Assembly (NCBI GenBank): GCA_026214975.1
Contig: CM047810.1
Location: 35,141,318 to 35,205,317 of the forward strand
DNA from: Gentiana macrophylla
Lineage: Eukaryota > Streptophyta > Magnoliopsida > Gentianales > Gentianaceae
DNA length: 64,000 nucleotides
Direction: 5' to 3'
Part shown: one piece after another, positions 23,990 to 35,215 of the stretch
Layout: each line of letters opens with the position of its first letter
Position numbering within the stretch: the stretch's first letter is position 1
Made by a program: the position numbers and the translations under genes
Notes under the pieces: model-generated
What the model saw: only the letters and a program-made list of their open reading frames with translations
The model's database searches: none
What the model was told of the DNA's origin: nothing

Positions 23990-26900
23990 ATATCCTCCTT
24001 GGCTGCTTCAGTAGGAGCCATATATTCAGCTTCCGTAGTTGATAAAGCCACTGTTGCCTGAAGAGTTGCTTTCCAGCTGACCATTAAATTCGCCAGTGTG
24101 AAAACATAACCAGTCATTGATTTTCTACTGTCCACATCACCTGCATAATCAGCATCACAGTACCCTGTGACCAGACATTGAGTATCACCTCCATAAATGA
24201 GACCAATATTAGTTGTACCCTTAGGGTACCTGTATATTCTTTTCACATCTTTCCAGTGTTCCTTTCCAAGTTGAGCCATGAACCTGCTGACAACACTGAC
24301 TGCCTGAGCCAAATCAGGCCTAGTACAAACTGCACTAGCATAGGGAACTTTTGACATATACTCATTCTCCTCTGCTGATTGTGAAGTATAAACATACAAA
24401 TGAATATTAGATGCCATAGGAGTATCTATTGGCTTTGCAGTAGACATGCCAAATCTGGCCAATATCTTCTGTATATAACCCTGTTGAGACAAGAACAACT
24501 TCTTTTGATTCTTATCTCTTCAAATCTACATCCCTAAAATCTTTTTGGCTACCCAAATCTTTCATTTCAAACTCAACACTGTGAAGGTTCTTCAGATTTT
24601 GAACATCAGACTTCTTTTCAGCAGCTATCAACATATCATCCACATACAGGACAAGAAAGATATGTGATCCATCTCTCAGCTGACTGTCATACTCACAACA
24701 GTCATATGGACTTCTGTTATAACCCAGCTGGATCATGTAGCTGTCAAACATTTTATACCACTGCCTAGAAGCTTGCTACAATCCATACAAGGACCTTTTC
24801 AACTTGCACACAAAATCTTCCTTGCCAGGAACTTGAGATCGCTCTGGCTGAGTCATGTATATCTCATTATCTACCTCACCATATAGAAAGGCTATCTTCA
24901 CATCTAACTGCTCAAGTTCAAGATCCTGCTGTGCCACAATTGCTAGTAACACTCTGATTGAAGTGTGCCTGACCACTGGTGAGAATATCTCATCAAAGTC
25001 TACCCTTTCTTTTTGACTGAACCCTCTTGCAACCAAACGTGCCTTATACTTGACCTTTCTGCCTCAGTTATTCCTTCCTTCTTTTTGAAGATCCACTTGC
25101 AAGTAACCACTCTCCTATTAGTTGGAAGTTTAACTAGATCCCAAGTCTGATTCTTCAATAATGACTCTATTCATCTCCCATGGAAGCAAGCCATTGAGAT
25201 GCTTCAGAACATGTAACTGCTTCCGTGTAAGTAGAAGGTTCAAAACCATCCACTTTTTCTGCAACTTGAAGTGCATATCCAACCATATCATCAAAACCAT
25301 ACCTCTTGGGAGGCAGCCCAACATTTGATCTTCTAGCCCTGCTGACGGCTATACTCTTCTGACCAATGTTCCCTATTTGATGCTCTACTGATCCTTGTTT
25401 AGTAGACTGGCTTGGATCAGACTCTGGTTCAGCAACCAGATCAGATGACTGCTGACTTAGATCAACTGATTGTTGCATATTAGCTGACTCCACTTGAAGC
25501 TCCACCTATTTCTTAGCCCTCTCAGATTCAGCTCTAGTTTCATATTCAGAAGACCTCCCCATTGATGAGTTAATCATAATTTTCATCAAAGACCACATCT
25601 CTACTGAGTATGACCCTGGACTCTGCTGATGACCAAATTCTATAATCCTTAACTCCATCACCATATCCCACAAACACTCCCTTCTTGGCCCTTGGTTCGA
25701 GCTTTCCTTCATTCACATGATAGTAAACTGTGCTTCGAAAAACCCTTAGAACTGAGTAGTCAGCAGGCTTGCCTGACCACATCTCAAATGGTGTCTTGAG
25801 ATTAATCCTTGTGTGAGGACTTCTATTGATTAAGTAGAATGCTGTGGTTACAGCCTCTGCCCAACATCTCCTTGATGAACCAGCATTAGAGAGCATACAT
25901 TTTGCCCTCTCCAGAAGAATTTGATTCATCCTTTCAGCTACACCATTCTGCTGAGGTGTATTCTTGACTGTACGATGTCTGGCAATACCCTCATCCTTAC
26001 ATAATATATCAAACTCTGACCAGCAGAATTCCAGACCATTATCTGTTCTGAGCCTTTTGATATTCTTGCCTGTCTAATTTTCCACTAAAGCCTTCCAATG
26101 CTTGAAACTGTTGAATGCCTCACTTTTGTGTTTCATCATCACCACCCAAGTCATTCTTGAATAGTCATCTATGAATGACATAAAATATCTGTGACCACCC
26201 AATGATTCCACCTTTGATGAACCCCAACAATCAGAATGGATATAATCAAGTGATACATTTGTACTATGTATGCCTGCTGAGAACTTGCTTCTATGTATCT
26301 TCCCAAACACACAGTGCTCACAAAAGTCCAGATTCTTGACCTTATATCCCCCAAGAAAACCTTCTAAAGAAAGGACTTGTATTCCTCTGTCAACCATATG
26401 ACCAAGTCTCATGTGCCACAACTGAGTCTCGATGTGGTGATTAATCTATTTGGATGCCACAAAGAAGAAAGCTGTATAGTAGAGCCTTGTAATATATACA
26501 AGGTTCCCTTCTTGATACCTTTGAGGACCACAGCTGAATCTTTGTAGACATTCAGCTCTCCACCTTCTCCCTTGAAATATAACCCCTTGTTGTCTAGTAG
26601 ACTAAGAGAAACCAAATTCTTGGTCATCTGTGGGACATGTCTAACATCTTTCAGCGTGCAGAATCTACCATCCTATGCCCTCAACTTGACTGAGCCAATT
26701 CCCACTATCTTGTAAACCTTGCTGTTTGTCATAGAAATATGACCACCATATATATGCTCATAAGTAGAAAACCACTCCCTGTGGGGACAAATATGCTAGG
26801 ATGCTTCCGAATCTAAGATCCAAACATCAGCATGATGTGTTGAATCCCCATCAACTAGAACTAGATCCTCATCAGAATGATCAGCAACCACAGCTGCTGT

Positions 26901-27760
26901 GCCAGAATTGTTCTCCTTCTGCCTTTTCTTCTTTGGACAATTGGACTTCCAATGCCCCATCTCCTTATAGTAATTACAGACATCTGTGGACTTAGGACCA
27001 TTGGAACTACCCTTCTTGCATTTCTTCTTCTGTCCATGCCCTTTCCCACTGTTGCTGCTGACTACTAGTCCAGCAGCCTGATTGTCTGTCTCTGCTGCTT
27101 TGTGTCTCAGCTCCCTAGCATGCAAGGATGCCCTCACATCCTCTAAAGCCACTGTATCATTCCCAACTATGAAGGACTGCACAAAGTTTTCATATGAACT
27201 TGGTAAGGACACCAACAGGATTAGGGCTGCATATTCATCTTCAATTTTAACATCAATATTCCTGAGATCAAGTAATATTGTGTTCAGCTGATCCAGATGT
27301 TCCCTCAACAGACCTCCTACATGCATCCTCAGACTAAACAGAATCTGCTTCAGCAGAAACTTGTTGGTTAATGACTTAGTCATATACATGCTTTCAAGCT
27401 TTGCCTACAACTTGGCAGCTGTGTCTTCCTCAGCAACTTTAGTGATAAAATCGTCAGATAAGCACAACATGATGGTGTTCTTTCACTTCCAGACTGGTAG
27501 AATCTGCTTAACTGGCATCTCCTTTACCAGATAAAGGAGTCCATAATCCTTGTTGTTTCAACAAGGCCCGCATCTTGATTTGCTACAGACTAAAACGGTT
27601 TCTTCCTGTAAATTTGTCGATTTTTACGTTAACTGCAGACATCTTTCTTGCTAAAGATCACAACTTTTATCACAGATTCCTAGCACCCGTGAAGGTCTTG
27701 GTAAAGATAAAGGTTGTCAGTACAGATGATTCTCTCAGAAACCAATGCTCCGATACCAAT

Positions 27761-28257
27761 TGTTATAACAAGATAGAGAGAATCCAGATGCAATAAGATA
27801 AACACAAAAGCAATCTAACATAAACAATCACACAGAGGAACATAAACAAGAAGAACACAAGATTTAACGTGGTTTCTGGCGTTGTGCCAACTACTCCATA
27901 GACAGAAAGAGTTATTTTATCATGCACTGAATTTCAAAGGGATTACACACACTACAATGATCAATACAGTTGGTATTTATAGGCACAGATCCCTAAACCC
28001 TAATCGTGAAGAATCCTTGTTGGATTGCCATAAATGCCCCAGATGTTGGATCACTCTGCTGATCCAACTCAGCTGATCATTACACAGACGTAGAACTCTG
28101 CTGCACCAAAAACCTCAGCAGACCCTCAGTAGGCTGCTGACACCAGAAGAAACTCATCAGACTTCCACAGACTTGGATACACTCTTCAGCAGACCATCAC
28201 TATGTTGATAACCAGATTAGTTCTACCAGATGTAGAGTTCAAATCCCTTTGCTGACA
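27761..28257 (-). repeat. 5' LTR of copia 4
   Basis: 497 bp matching 21629-22137 over its length, with the primer-binding site adjacent. Confidence 0.92.
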
Positions 28258-28559
28258 CTTTTCTTGCAAGACTCCCATGGAACTTTTTATTGAAAAGATA
28301 TACGACATGGGTCAAGGTTCGCTTTGCTAAATATGGCCACCTTATTGACTCCTCTAGAACGGAGTTGCTTACACTTGGAGGAGTATTTGCAGTACGAAGG
28401 ATGTTATCAATTATTGGATGAGAATAAGAAGAGGAGATGATCAAGATGCAAGATGTTAGTTCATTGAGACACACATCAAACACCTTGGATTCACTAGTTG
28501 GTTGAAGAGTTTGTTAGTGTGATTGGAGGTTGTGAGTGCTGATGTGACTGCTGCTGATG

Positions 28560-30548
28560 TAAGGCTCCTGATCCTGAAGGCTATTCTGCATGGTTCTTCA
28601 AACATTCTTGGAGTGTTGTGGGTGCTGATGGCACTGCTGCTGTTCTTGAGTTTTTCAGACATGACAAGTTGTTGAAGCAGTTGAATCATGTTATTATTGC
28701 CCTGGTCCCTAAGAGTACTCATGCTTCATCTGTCAAAGATTACAGGCCTATCTCTTGTTGTAATTTGGTGTACAAGGTTATTGCTAAGATCCTTGCAAGC
28801 AGGTTGGCAGCTGTCTTACCTAGTATCATCAATGAAGCTCAGGCTGGTTTTGTTGAGGGGAGAAGTATGATTGACAACATCTTTTTGTGTCAAGAGCTTT
28901 TGAGAGAGTACAACATTACTAGAACCACCTCTAAGTGCATGATCAAAGTTGACATAAAAAACGCCTTTGATTCTATGCACTGGGACTTTTTGAGGTCCAT
29001 GATGGAGTTGCTGGGGTTCCCTTCTAGGTTCATCAGTTGGATTATGGCTTGTATTACTACTCCCTTTTACTCAATTTCCATAAATGGGGAGATGAAGGGG
29101 TTTTTTAGATGAAAGATGGGGTTGAGGCAAGGGGATCCTTTGTCTCCTTTCTTGTTTATTGGGATGGAATACCTCTCTAGGCAGTTGAAGATTCTTGGCA
29201 GAAACCCCTCATTCAGGCACCACAATAATTGCTAGCAGCTTGGGATTATTCACTTAGCTTTCGCGGATGATTTGATGCTTTTTTCTAGGGCAGAGCCGGT
29301 TTCTATGAAGCTGCTGATGGACTGCTTGGGTGAGTTTGGTATGATTTCTGGGTTGAAGGCTAACCTCAACAAATCCAATTTTTATTTTGCTGGGATTAGT
29401 GAAGACAGAAATAGGGTTTAGTTGGATATCTCTGGTTTGACTGAGGGGGAGATGCCTTTTAGATATCTTGGCATTCCTTTGGCTGCTTCTAAATTGAGGG
29501 TTGCTGATTATGGTCCTCTTTTCTTGAAGTTGGTAGAGTATTTTGGGAATTGGAAGGTTCCACTCTTTCTTATGCTGGCAGACTTAAGCTTATTAGGACT
29601 GTCATCCATGGAGTACATTGCTTTTGGATAGGAATCTTTCCTATTCTTGGAGAGGTTCAGTTGAAGATGAACAGGTAGTGTATGAAATTTTTGTGGGGTG
29701 GTTCTACTGAGTCTAAAAGAAGGCCCGTGGTTCATTGGGAGCAAATCTGTCTTCCAAAGGATGAGGGTGGTTTGGGTTAGTTTCATCTAAAGGCTAGAAA
29801 CTTTGCTCTTCTTTCTAGAAATTTGTGGAACTTTCATGATGAAAAGGAGTCTTTGTGGGTGAAATGGGCGACTCATTTTTATTTCAAAGGTGCTAAAATT
29901 TGGTCCTATGCTCCTAGTGGGAGAGACTCTCCTCTCATGAGATCTTTCCTTAATATTAGGGATAGGCTTATTCAGGCTGCTGGTTCTGAGGTGGGGCTGT
30001 CTTGGTACTGGGAAGTTGGAAGAATGGAAATAAAGTGTGTCCCAGGCTGGCCTATGAGTTCTTCAGGCCTAGGGGTAGAAAGGTGTGGTGGGTGAATGTG
30101 GTCTGGAATAGTTGGGCTACTCCAAAACACTGTTTTATTCTGTGGCTTGCTACTCTGGGGAAACTGTTGACCAAGGACATGATGATCTATTTAGACGATG
30201 ATCTTACTTGTAGCATGTGTAGTGATGCTCCCGAATCTGTTGGCCATCTCTTCTTTGATCGCGGGGTGACTAGAAGGGTGGGGGCTGAGATTAGGGCTTG
30301 GCTTGGCTGGGCATTAGCAGGCAGATGACTACCATCTTCAGCGCTTTGAAAGGTTGAAGAGGGAGGCAAGAGGTTCAAGCTTCAGGTCAAGAGCTAGGAG
30401 ACTTGTTGTTGCTGCTACTTGCTACTACATTTGGAACATGAGGAACAAGAGGATTATGGAAGGCTCGATGACCCCTGAGGCTACAGTTGTAAAGAATATC
30501 AAGACTCATATTTTCTTTATTCTGCATTCCCTCTACCCCTCGGACTGA
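28560..30548 (+). pseudogene. LINE ORF2 reverse transcriptase remnant
   Basis: The frame opens with DPEGYSAWFFKHSW, the usual GPDG-type entry to LINE reverse transcriptase. It continues with NHVIIALVPKS, DYRPISCCNLVYKVIAKILA, EAQAGFVEGRSM and VDIKNAFDSMHWDF. A TGA at 29110-29112 precedes MGLRQGDPLSPFLF and FADDLMLFSRAE with the FADD catalytic pair. The C-terminal part (AYEFFRPRGRKVWW, PKHCFILWLATLGKL, CSMCSDAPESVGHLFF) is the zf-RVT domain common in plant LINEs. Several stops and frameshifts mean it is dead. Confidence 0.9.
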
Positions 30549-30685
30549 TGTAGCCCTATTTTGTATTTATTTTGCTGATGTATGGGTATTGGGATGGGTG
30601 GAGTAGTAGCTTGAGGCTACTTTCTTTTTGCACCTAGATAGCTAGCTGGGATGCTCCCAGGTTTTCCCAGTCTTGTTGCATATCT

Positions 30686-30974
30686 GTGTGCCCCTTGAAC
30701 TGATTCTATATCCCTCATCTCTGCTAAGTTTGTGCTGGTGGGGGTTGGTAATGTCTTTGGCATGACTGATTTTCGTCCCTGCATGGTGAGGGGCTGAATC
30801 AGTCCAGGTGTGTTGGCTATCAGATTTTCCTCTTTTGTTTGTTTGTGTGCCCCTTTAACTTGATTAGGTCCATTCCTCACCTTTGCTAAGTCTGTGCGTG
30901 TTGGGGGGGGTAATGCTTTGGCAATATTGTCCCTGCTTGGTGCGGGGATAAATCGGTTCAGGTGTGTTGGCTAT
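30686..30974 (+). repeat. Tandem duplication in the LINE 3' tail
   Basis: Two diverged units at 30686-30820 and 30845-30974, each running from GTGTGCCCC through TGCTAAGT and GGTAATG to CAGGTGTGTTGGCTAT. Confidence 0.75.
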
Positions 30975-31437
30975 CGACAAACTTGTTTTAGCTATTAGGT
31001 CCCCCTGTGTAGCTAGATTATATTGTAGCTGTTTGGTGCTACTTGAGGTTGTGATGTTGGGAGGTTGCAGGGTGCATTTTGCCTCTGGGGCTTAATGCAC
31101 CCCCCCCCCCCCAATCCGCACAGTTCTACAGAACCTCAGGTAGGTCTCATTTTGGGACTTGGTTTCTGTAGGGATTTCTACATCCGTATCTATTGGACAT
31201 ATATGTGGGAATCACTATTTTAACCCCACTTTTGTAGTTTCCCGTGATTCCATGCAGTAGTATCTATTGGACATAACTACATGGAATCATTTTATTAGGA
31301 ATTTTTTTTGTAATTTGGGATATGCTCTGCTGGATGCACTAGGTGTGGACAGTAATACCCCATTTTTGATTTCTCTTAGGGTGTACTTGTACATACCTTT
31401 GGTTAATATAATTTACATTTTAACCAAAAAAAAAAAA

Positions 31438-31643
31438 CCGAAGGATCAACTGCTATATAAGTGAATAACATCTACTATGTATCAATTCGATTCAATATAA
31501 GAAATTCTGATGTAATCTTACTTCCTCTCAATGAATACACTATTATCTTCATGTAAACAGTTTTCTCTAAAGTTCTCATTAATGGATACTTCATCTTTTC
31601 TTCAGTTATCTTTCGTTTTCTGTTCTTACGTTTTCATTATTCA
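31438..31643 (+). repeat. LTR end of an older copia element (element 6)
   Basis: AT-rich sequence ending ATTCA is followed at 31644-31656 by TCGTATCAGGGCT, a mutated primer-binding site of the TGGTATCAGAGC type. The left part of this LTR is missing, and the LINE tail abuts it. A gag gene in the same orientation follows downstream. Confidence 0.6.
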
Positions 31644-31711
31644 TCGTATCAGGGCTATTGAAGCTCGTTGTAGTAGATTTTGCGCTTTATCTCTGATTTC
31701 TTCTTGCAGGT

Positions 31712-33115
31712 TGTTTAGGGTAAATTTTACTATATTTTCGGGCTTAATCCCTAAACAATTTACCTTATTTTTAAGGGAAATAAATGAGAAAAGCGTGTTT
31801 TAACCGTTAAATTCCTATAATGGTTATTGAGGGGTTATAATTTAATTATGAGGGAATATTGAGTTTAAATGTTATTTTGTTACACATTTTTATTATTATT
31901 ATTATTCGATGACTTGGTGTAACAACATTTTGCAGAAAATAAAGAAATGCAGGGGGTGATATTATTTAATCAAGAGGATCAATTTCATTCAATCATTTGG
32001 ATTTTATTTTGGGAAGATAAATATTATTCAATCAAAAGAATCTCAAGAAATAAAGAAGATATTCGAGCAATTAAAGAAGGATAAATCAAATCGATCGAGA
32101 GAGTGGAGTGAGGAACACGTTATACTGGCTACACAGTGTGAACACGGGCATTTGGTAGGCTCGGTCGACCGAGCCATGACACTCGGTCGACCGAACGTGT
32201 CGGCTCGGTAGGTCGGTGGATTTTCGCATCGTTATCTTCTAGATCTTCCTATGTCGGCCACGATCCCTATAAAAGGAGCATCCATGCGGAGAGAAAGAAC
32301 ACAGAATTTTACACACAGAAAAAGCACCACATCAAATAAAAATATGAGTTTCTTTCTTTCAATCTTGCTTGAGAGTTCAAGATGATTGAAGGCTAAGCAT
32401 CTTATGGTAGGACAACGGATGAAACCAATCAACAACCACACCAATTAGAGGATTTTTAGCTACATCTTTAGTGAGTTAATTTATGATTTTTCATCAATTA
32501 GATATTGTTATATTGTTTATGTTTTATTGAATCGAGAGATCGATGGAGCTATCGTTTGATTTGAATTTATATGAGAATATTGTTCAAAGTTGTGATCTTT
32601 TCAATTGATGCACTTAATTATAATTCGAGAGATCGTTTATAATTATTTGAGTAAGAGTATTAGAAATAATCTCGTGATCGTGTTTTGCATGTCGCTTTGT
32701 TTTACTTGAAAAAAAAACGAAACCCTAGAATTCGCTTTAGAAATTTAATCGAATTCGTGATTGATCGTTACTAAAAATTATATCTTTAGCTTGCCGTCTA
32801 GTTGGGGTTGGGTTGGTTGATCGGTGGATTCCCGTTGCCTTGCCGTTGTTTTAATTACTTGATAAATCGAATAGTTCGTATCAATTTGATTCCAATTTAC
32901 TATTCATCGAAGTTACTGCTCATCGCCGCTTTTATCGCTCATAATTAGTTTAAACCCTAGTTTAGTTAATAATTGTGACATAATCGATAGAATAATTGTT
33001 CCTTGATCCGATAAACATTCCACTCCCTTAGGACGACCCGTTAACATCCTATACTACGATCCTTATACTTGGGGTGTTTCGGTATTATAAATTTAAAACT
33101 AGTTTTTACCGAACA
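31712..33115 (+). mobile_element. Solo LTR, gypsy-like, inside element 6 leader
   Basis: 1,404 bp beginning TGTTTAGGGTAAATT and ending TTTTTACCGAACA. It is flanked by CAGGT (31707-31711) and GAGGT (33116-33120), one mismatch. The TATA box TATAAAAGG is at 32269-32277. Near the 3' end it reads AGGACGACCCG...CTATACTACG, similar in form to the solo LTR at 22577. No internal domain. Three palindromic sites precede the TATA box. Confidence 0.8.
32158..32217 (+). promoter_or_regulatory. Three palindromic sites at 22-bp spacing before a TATA box
   Basis: A perfect 18-bp palindrome GGCTCGGTCGACCGAGCC (32158-32175) is followed by CTCGGTCGACCGAA (32182-32195) and the weaker CTCGGTAGGTCGGT (32204-32217). 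The core starts at 32160, 32182 and 32204 are exactly 22 bp apart. The LTR TATA box is 52 bp downstream. Confidence 0.7.
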
Positions 33116-33184
33116 GAGGTTCATTCTCCAGACTACTTGGAATTCTGTGTTTTGTTTTCTGTACTTGTTCATGGAGTTTTAGCC

Positions 33185-33425
33185 ATGGATGCAGCTTAGA
33201 ACATGTGATTTTGCCTAACAATCCGATGTATATTCATCCTAGTGAGAATCCTTCACTAGTCTTGGTACACCCTCTTCTTAACAACAAGAATTTTCATCAT
33301 TGGAGTTGGTCAATGAGGAGCCAACTGATTACTAAGAACAAAGTCAGTTTAATAGATGGTTCAAGGCCTAAACTTGCTCCTGATGATCCAAATTACCAGG
33401 TATGGCAACAATGCAATGCTTTTGT
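33185..33425 (+). pseudogene. Copia element 6 gag, first part
   Basis: An ATG at 33185 is followed by a stop and a frameshift. The frame then reads PSENPSLVLVHPLLNNKNFHHWSWSMRSQL, KVSLIDGS and NYQVWQQCN, the N-terminus of a plant copia gag. It is split at 33425 by copia 5, with TTTGT on both sides, and continues at 42717. Confidence 0.88.
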
Positions 33426-35215
33426 TGTTGAATAGATGTCCTAAACCCAACCGGGTTGGACCGGATCCGACCGGGTCGGGTCATTTACAGTCTATTTAGT
33501 TCATGTAATAACTTTATATGTTATTATATATTGTTTATCTTCATATTATTTGTTGTATAGTGTCAAACTGTGATAGAGAAACCATGATAGTGATTATGGT
33601 TGATGAGATCTCTAATCACTCTAACAAGTTTGGTACTGAAATGTCTCTAGTCTTATGTACTGTCAAATGGGACATTGATAGTATAATCAGACTAGCACAT
33701 ATTGGATGTCTTCTATCTTATAGAATGTAGGGATAGATCTCGTCTATCGAAGTGTAGAGACACTTGGACTGTACGTGGATGTGTATTAGAGAATGCGCAC
33801 GTTAGACTGACCTACTTACATTAAGTGTCACACTATGTGGCGGTTGTGTAATTATCCTTTAGACCGGAGTCTTCATGGCATCATGGTGTGGATTGTCATG
33901 CTTTGACACTATTGAGATTTCCTCTAGCCACGGGGCGATCATGCGGTAGTGATTGGGTGTGATATTTAAGCATGCGGAGTATACATGATTGGTCGTTTGG
34001 GAATCGCGTATCCTATGATGGGGATTGAATATCCGAAATGGCCTTCTTATAAGGAATGTCTAGCTCTCGAGAATCTTTGCAAAGTGAGAGTAAATGTGTT
34101 ATTCCGAGAGAGCATGACATCCAGATTATAAGATACGATCGTTAAGGTATTGACACTCGAGATACGATCGTATGGATACTATTACAGCGATAGATTGTAA
34201 GTTATACGGTAACTTATTCACATGAAAAGTAGTAGTCATTGCTTTTGACTCTTCCGATGATTGGGGGTCACGGTGTGTTGCTAGACGCTATCCCGTGATC
34301 GTTAGGCATGAAGAGCATTTTCGTTATTTGCACTTTGTGTCTACGGCCAACATATTCGGAAGTCTATCGGGTCACACACATATGAACATCGAGTCGGATT
34401 AAAATGCGGTTATAGTTGATAACAAAATAAGGAAAGTTTATCTCTAGACTATAAAGGTTATAATGGTAAATTAATATGGTGGTATTTATTTGTTATGAAT
34501 AAATAAAATACAAGATGTTAATTATATACAAATTATATTAATTAAAGAATGTTCCGGATGCCAATTAATTGACATATGGGGCGCCACATCCTAGGGTATA
34601 AGATATACTTGGATTGTGTACTTTAATTAATAAGATTACCATAATATTAATATTGGATATTAATTAATTTTGGAAAAATGGATTTATGGTAATAAGATAA
34701 ATATAATCAATACAAGATATTGGCAATATTTAGATTTATTTAATATGAGATACTGCAATAAAAGAGATAAATCAATCTAGGAGATTTTACTTATTTTATT
34801 GGGAAAATGTTTTCTTCTCCTCCACTCTATTGGGGCGCCACTTTTGACTATAAATAAGAGGTGGTTCTCAAGCTCTTTTGTAGTTCACAATTGCAAGAAC
34901 TAATGTAAAATAGAGAGCTTCCAATAGAGAGTTTGTGAGGGAGGAAAAATACCGGTCTAGAAAACGGAGTTTTCCAATAGCAATCCAATGAGGATTCCGG
35001 CGAGGAGTTCGTGTGGATTATCGATAGAGGCCGGATGCATGGACGGCTTGCGCACTGTACTACTCTCCGTTGACGGTCAAAGTGACGATCTTATAGATCA
35101 TCAAGGTATATTCCGTCAACCTACTTAACGTGTTTATTGCATTAAACGAAGAACGATCTAGAAAAGCAAAATCAAATTTTAAATTCCGCTACGTTAAACT
35201 AGTGATTTCCTAACA
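33426..35215 (+). repeat. 5' LTR of copia 5
   Basis: 1,790 bp, TG...CA. TATA box TATAAATAA near 34849. It carries two copies of GGGGCGCCAC (near 34577 and 34832). It lacks about 50 bp present in the 3' LTR near 40960-41040. Confidence 0.93.

Larger units (their letters stand above)
22298..27642 (-). pseudogene. Copia 4 gag-pol polyprotein, interrupted
   Basis: Gag starts at the ATG at 27642 (MSAVNVKIDKFTG). The UBN2 domain (LREHLDQLNTIL, LLVSLPSSYENF) lies at 27389-27000, and the zinc knuckle CNYYKEMGHWKSNC, with tyrosine where the second cysteine is expected, near 26970. The protease motif is altered to DSEAS near 26800. Integrase 26421-25570 has MWHMRLGHM and ILLERAKCMLSNAG. Reverse transcriptase 25036-24512 has YVDDM. 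RNase H is split by the solo LTR: 24498-23990 and 22576-22298, ending with ADMFTKPV. Several frameshifts and stops. Not functional. Confidence 0.92.
21629..28257 (-). mobile_element. Ty1/copia retrotransposon 4, carrying a solo LTR
   Basis: A 6,629-bp minus-strand element with LTRs 21629-22137 and 27761-28257. The duplication is imperfect (CCTTT left, CTTTT right). The primer-binding site TTGGTATCGGAGC is the complement of 27747-27759, and the polypurine tract is the complement of about 22138-22150. It resembles the TNT1 type in its polyprotein. A 1.4-kb foreign LTR sits inside its RNase H region. Confidence 0.92.
28258..31437 (+). mobile_element. LINE (non-LTR retrotransposon), 5' truncated
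   Basis: Plus-strand reverse transcriptase and zinc-binding reverse transcriptase domains are followed by an untranslated tail that ends in a run of 13 A at 31425-31437. The 5' limit is uncertain: copia 4 ends at 28257 and LINE-like coding sequence is recognisable from about 28560. No endonuclease domain is seen. No target duplication could be assigned. Confidence 0.85.

Noticed and set aside
29422..29631. Separate small gene downstream of the LINE reverse transcriptase
   Set aside because: It continues the same LINE ORF2 after a stop codon (YLGIPLAASKLRVADY is a LINE signature).
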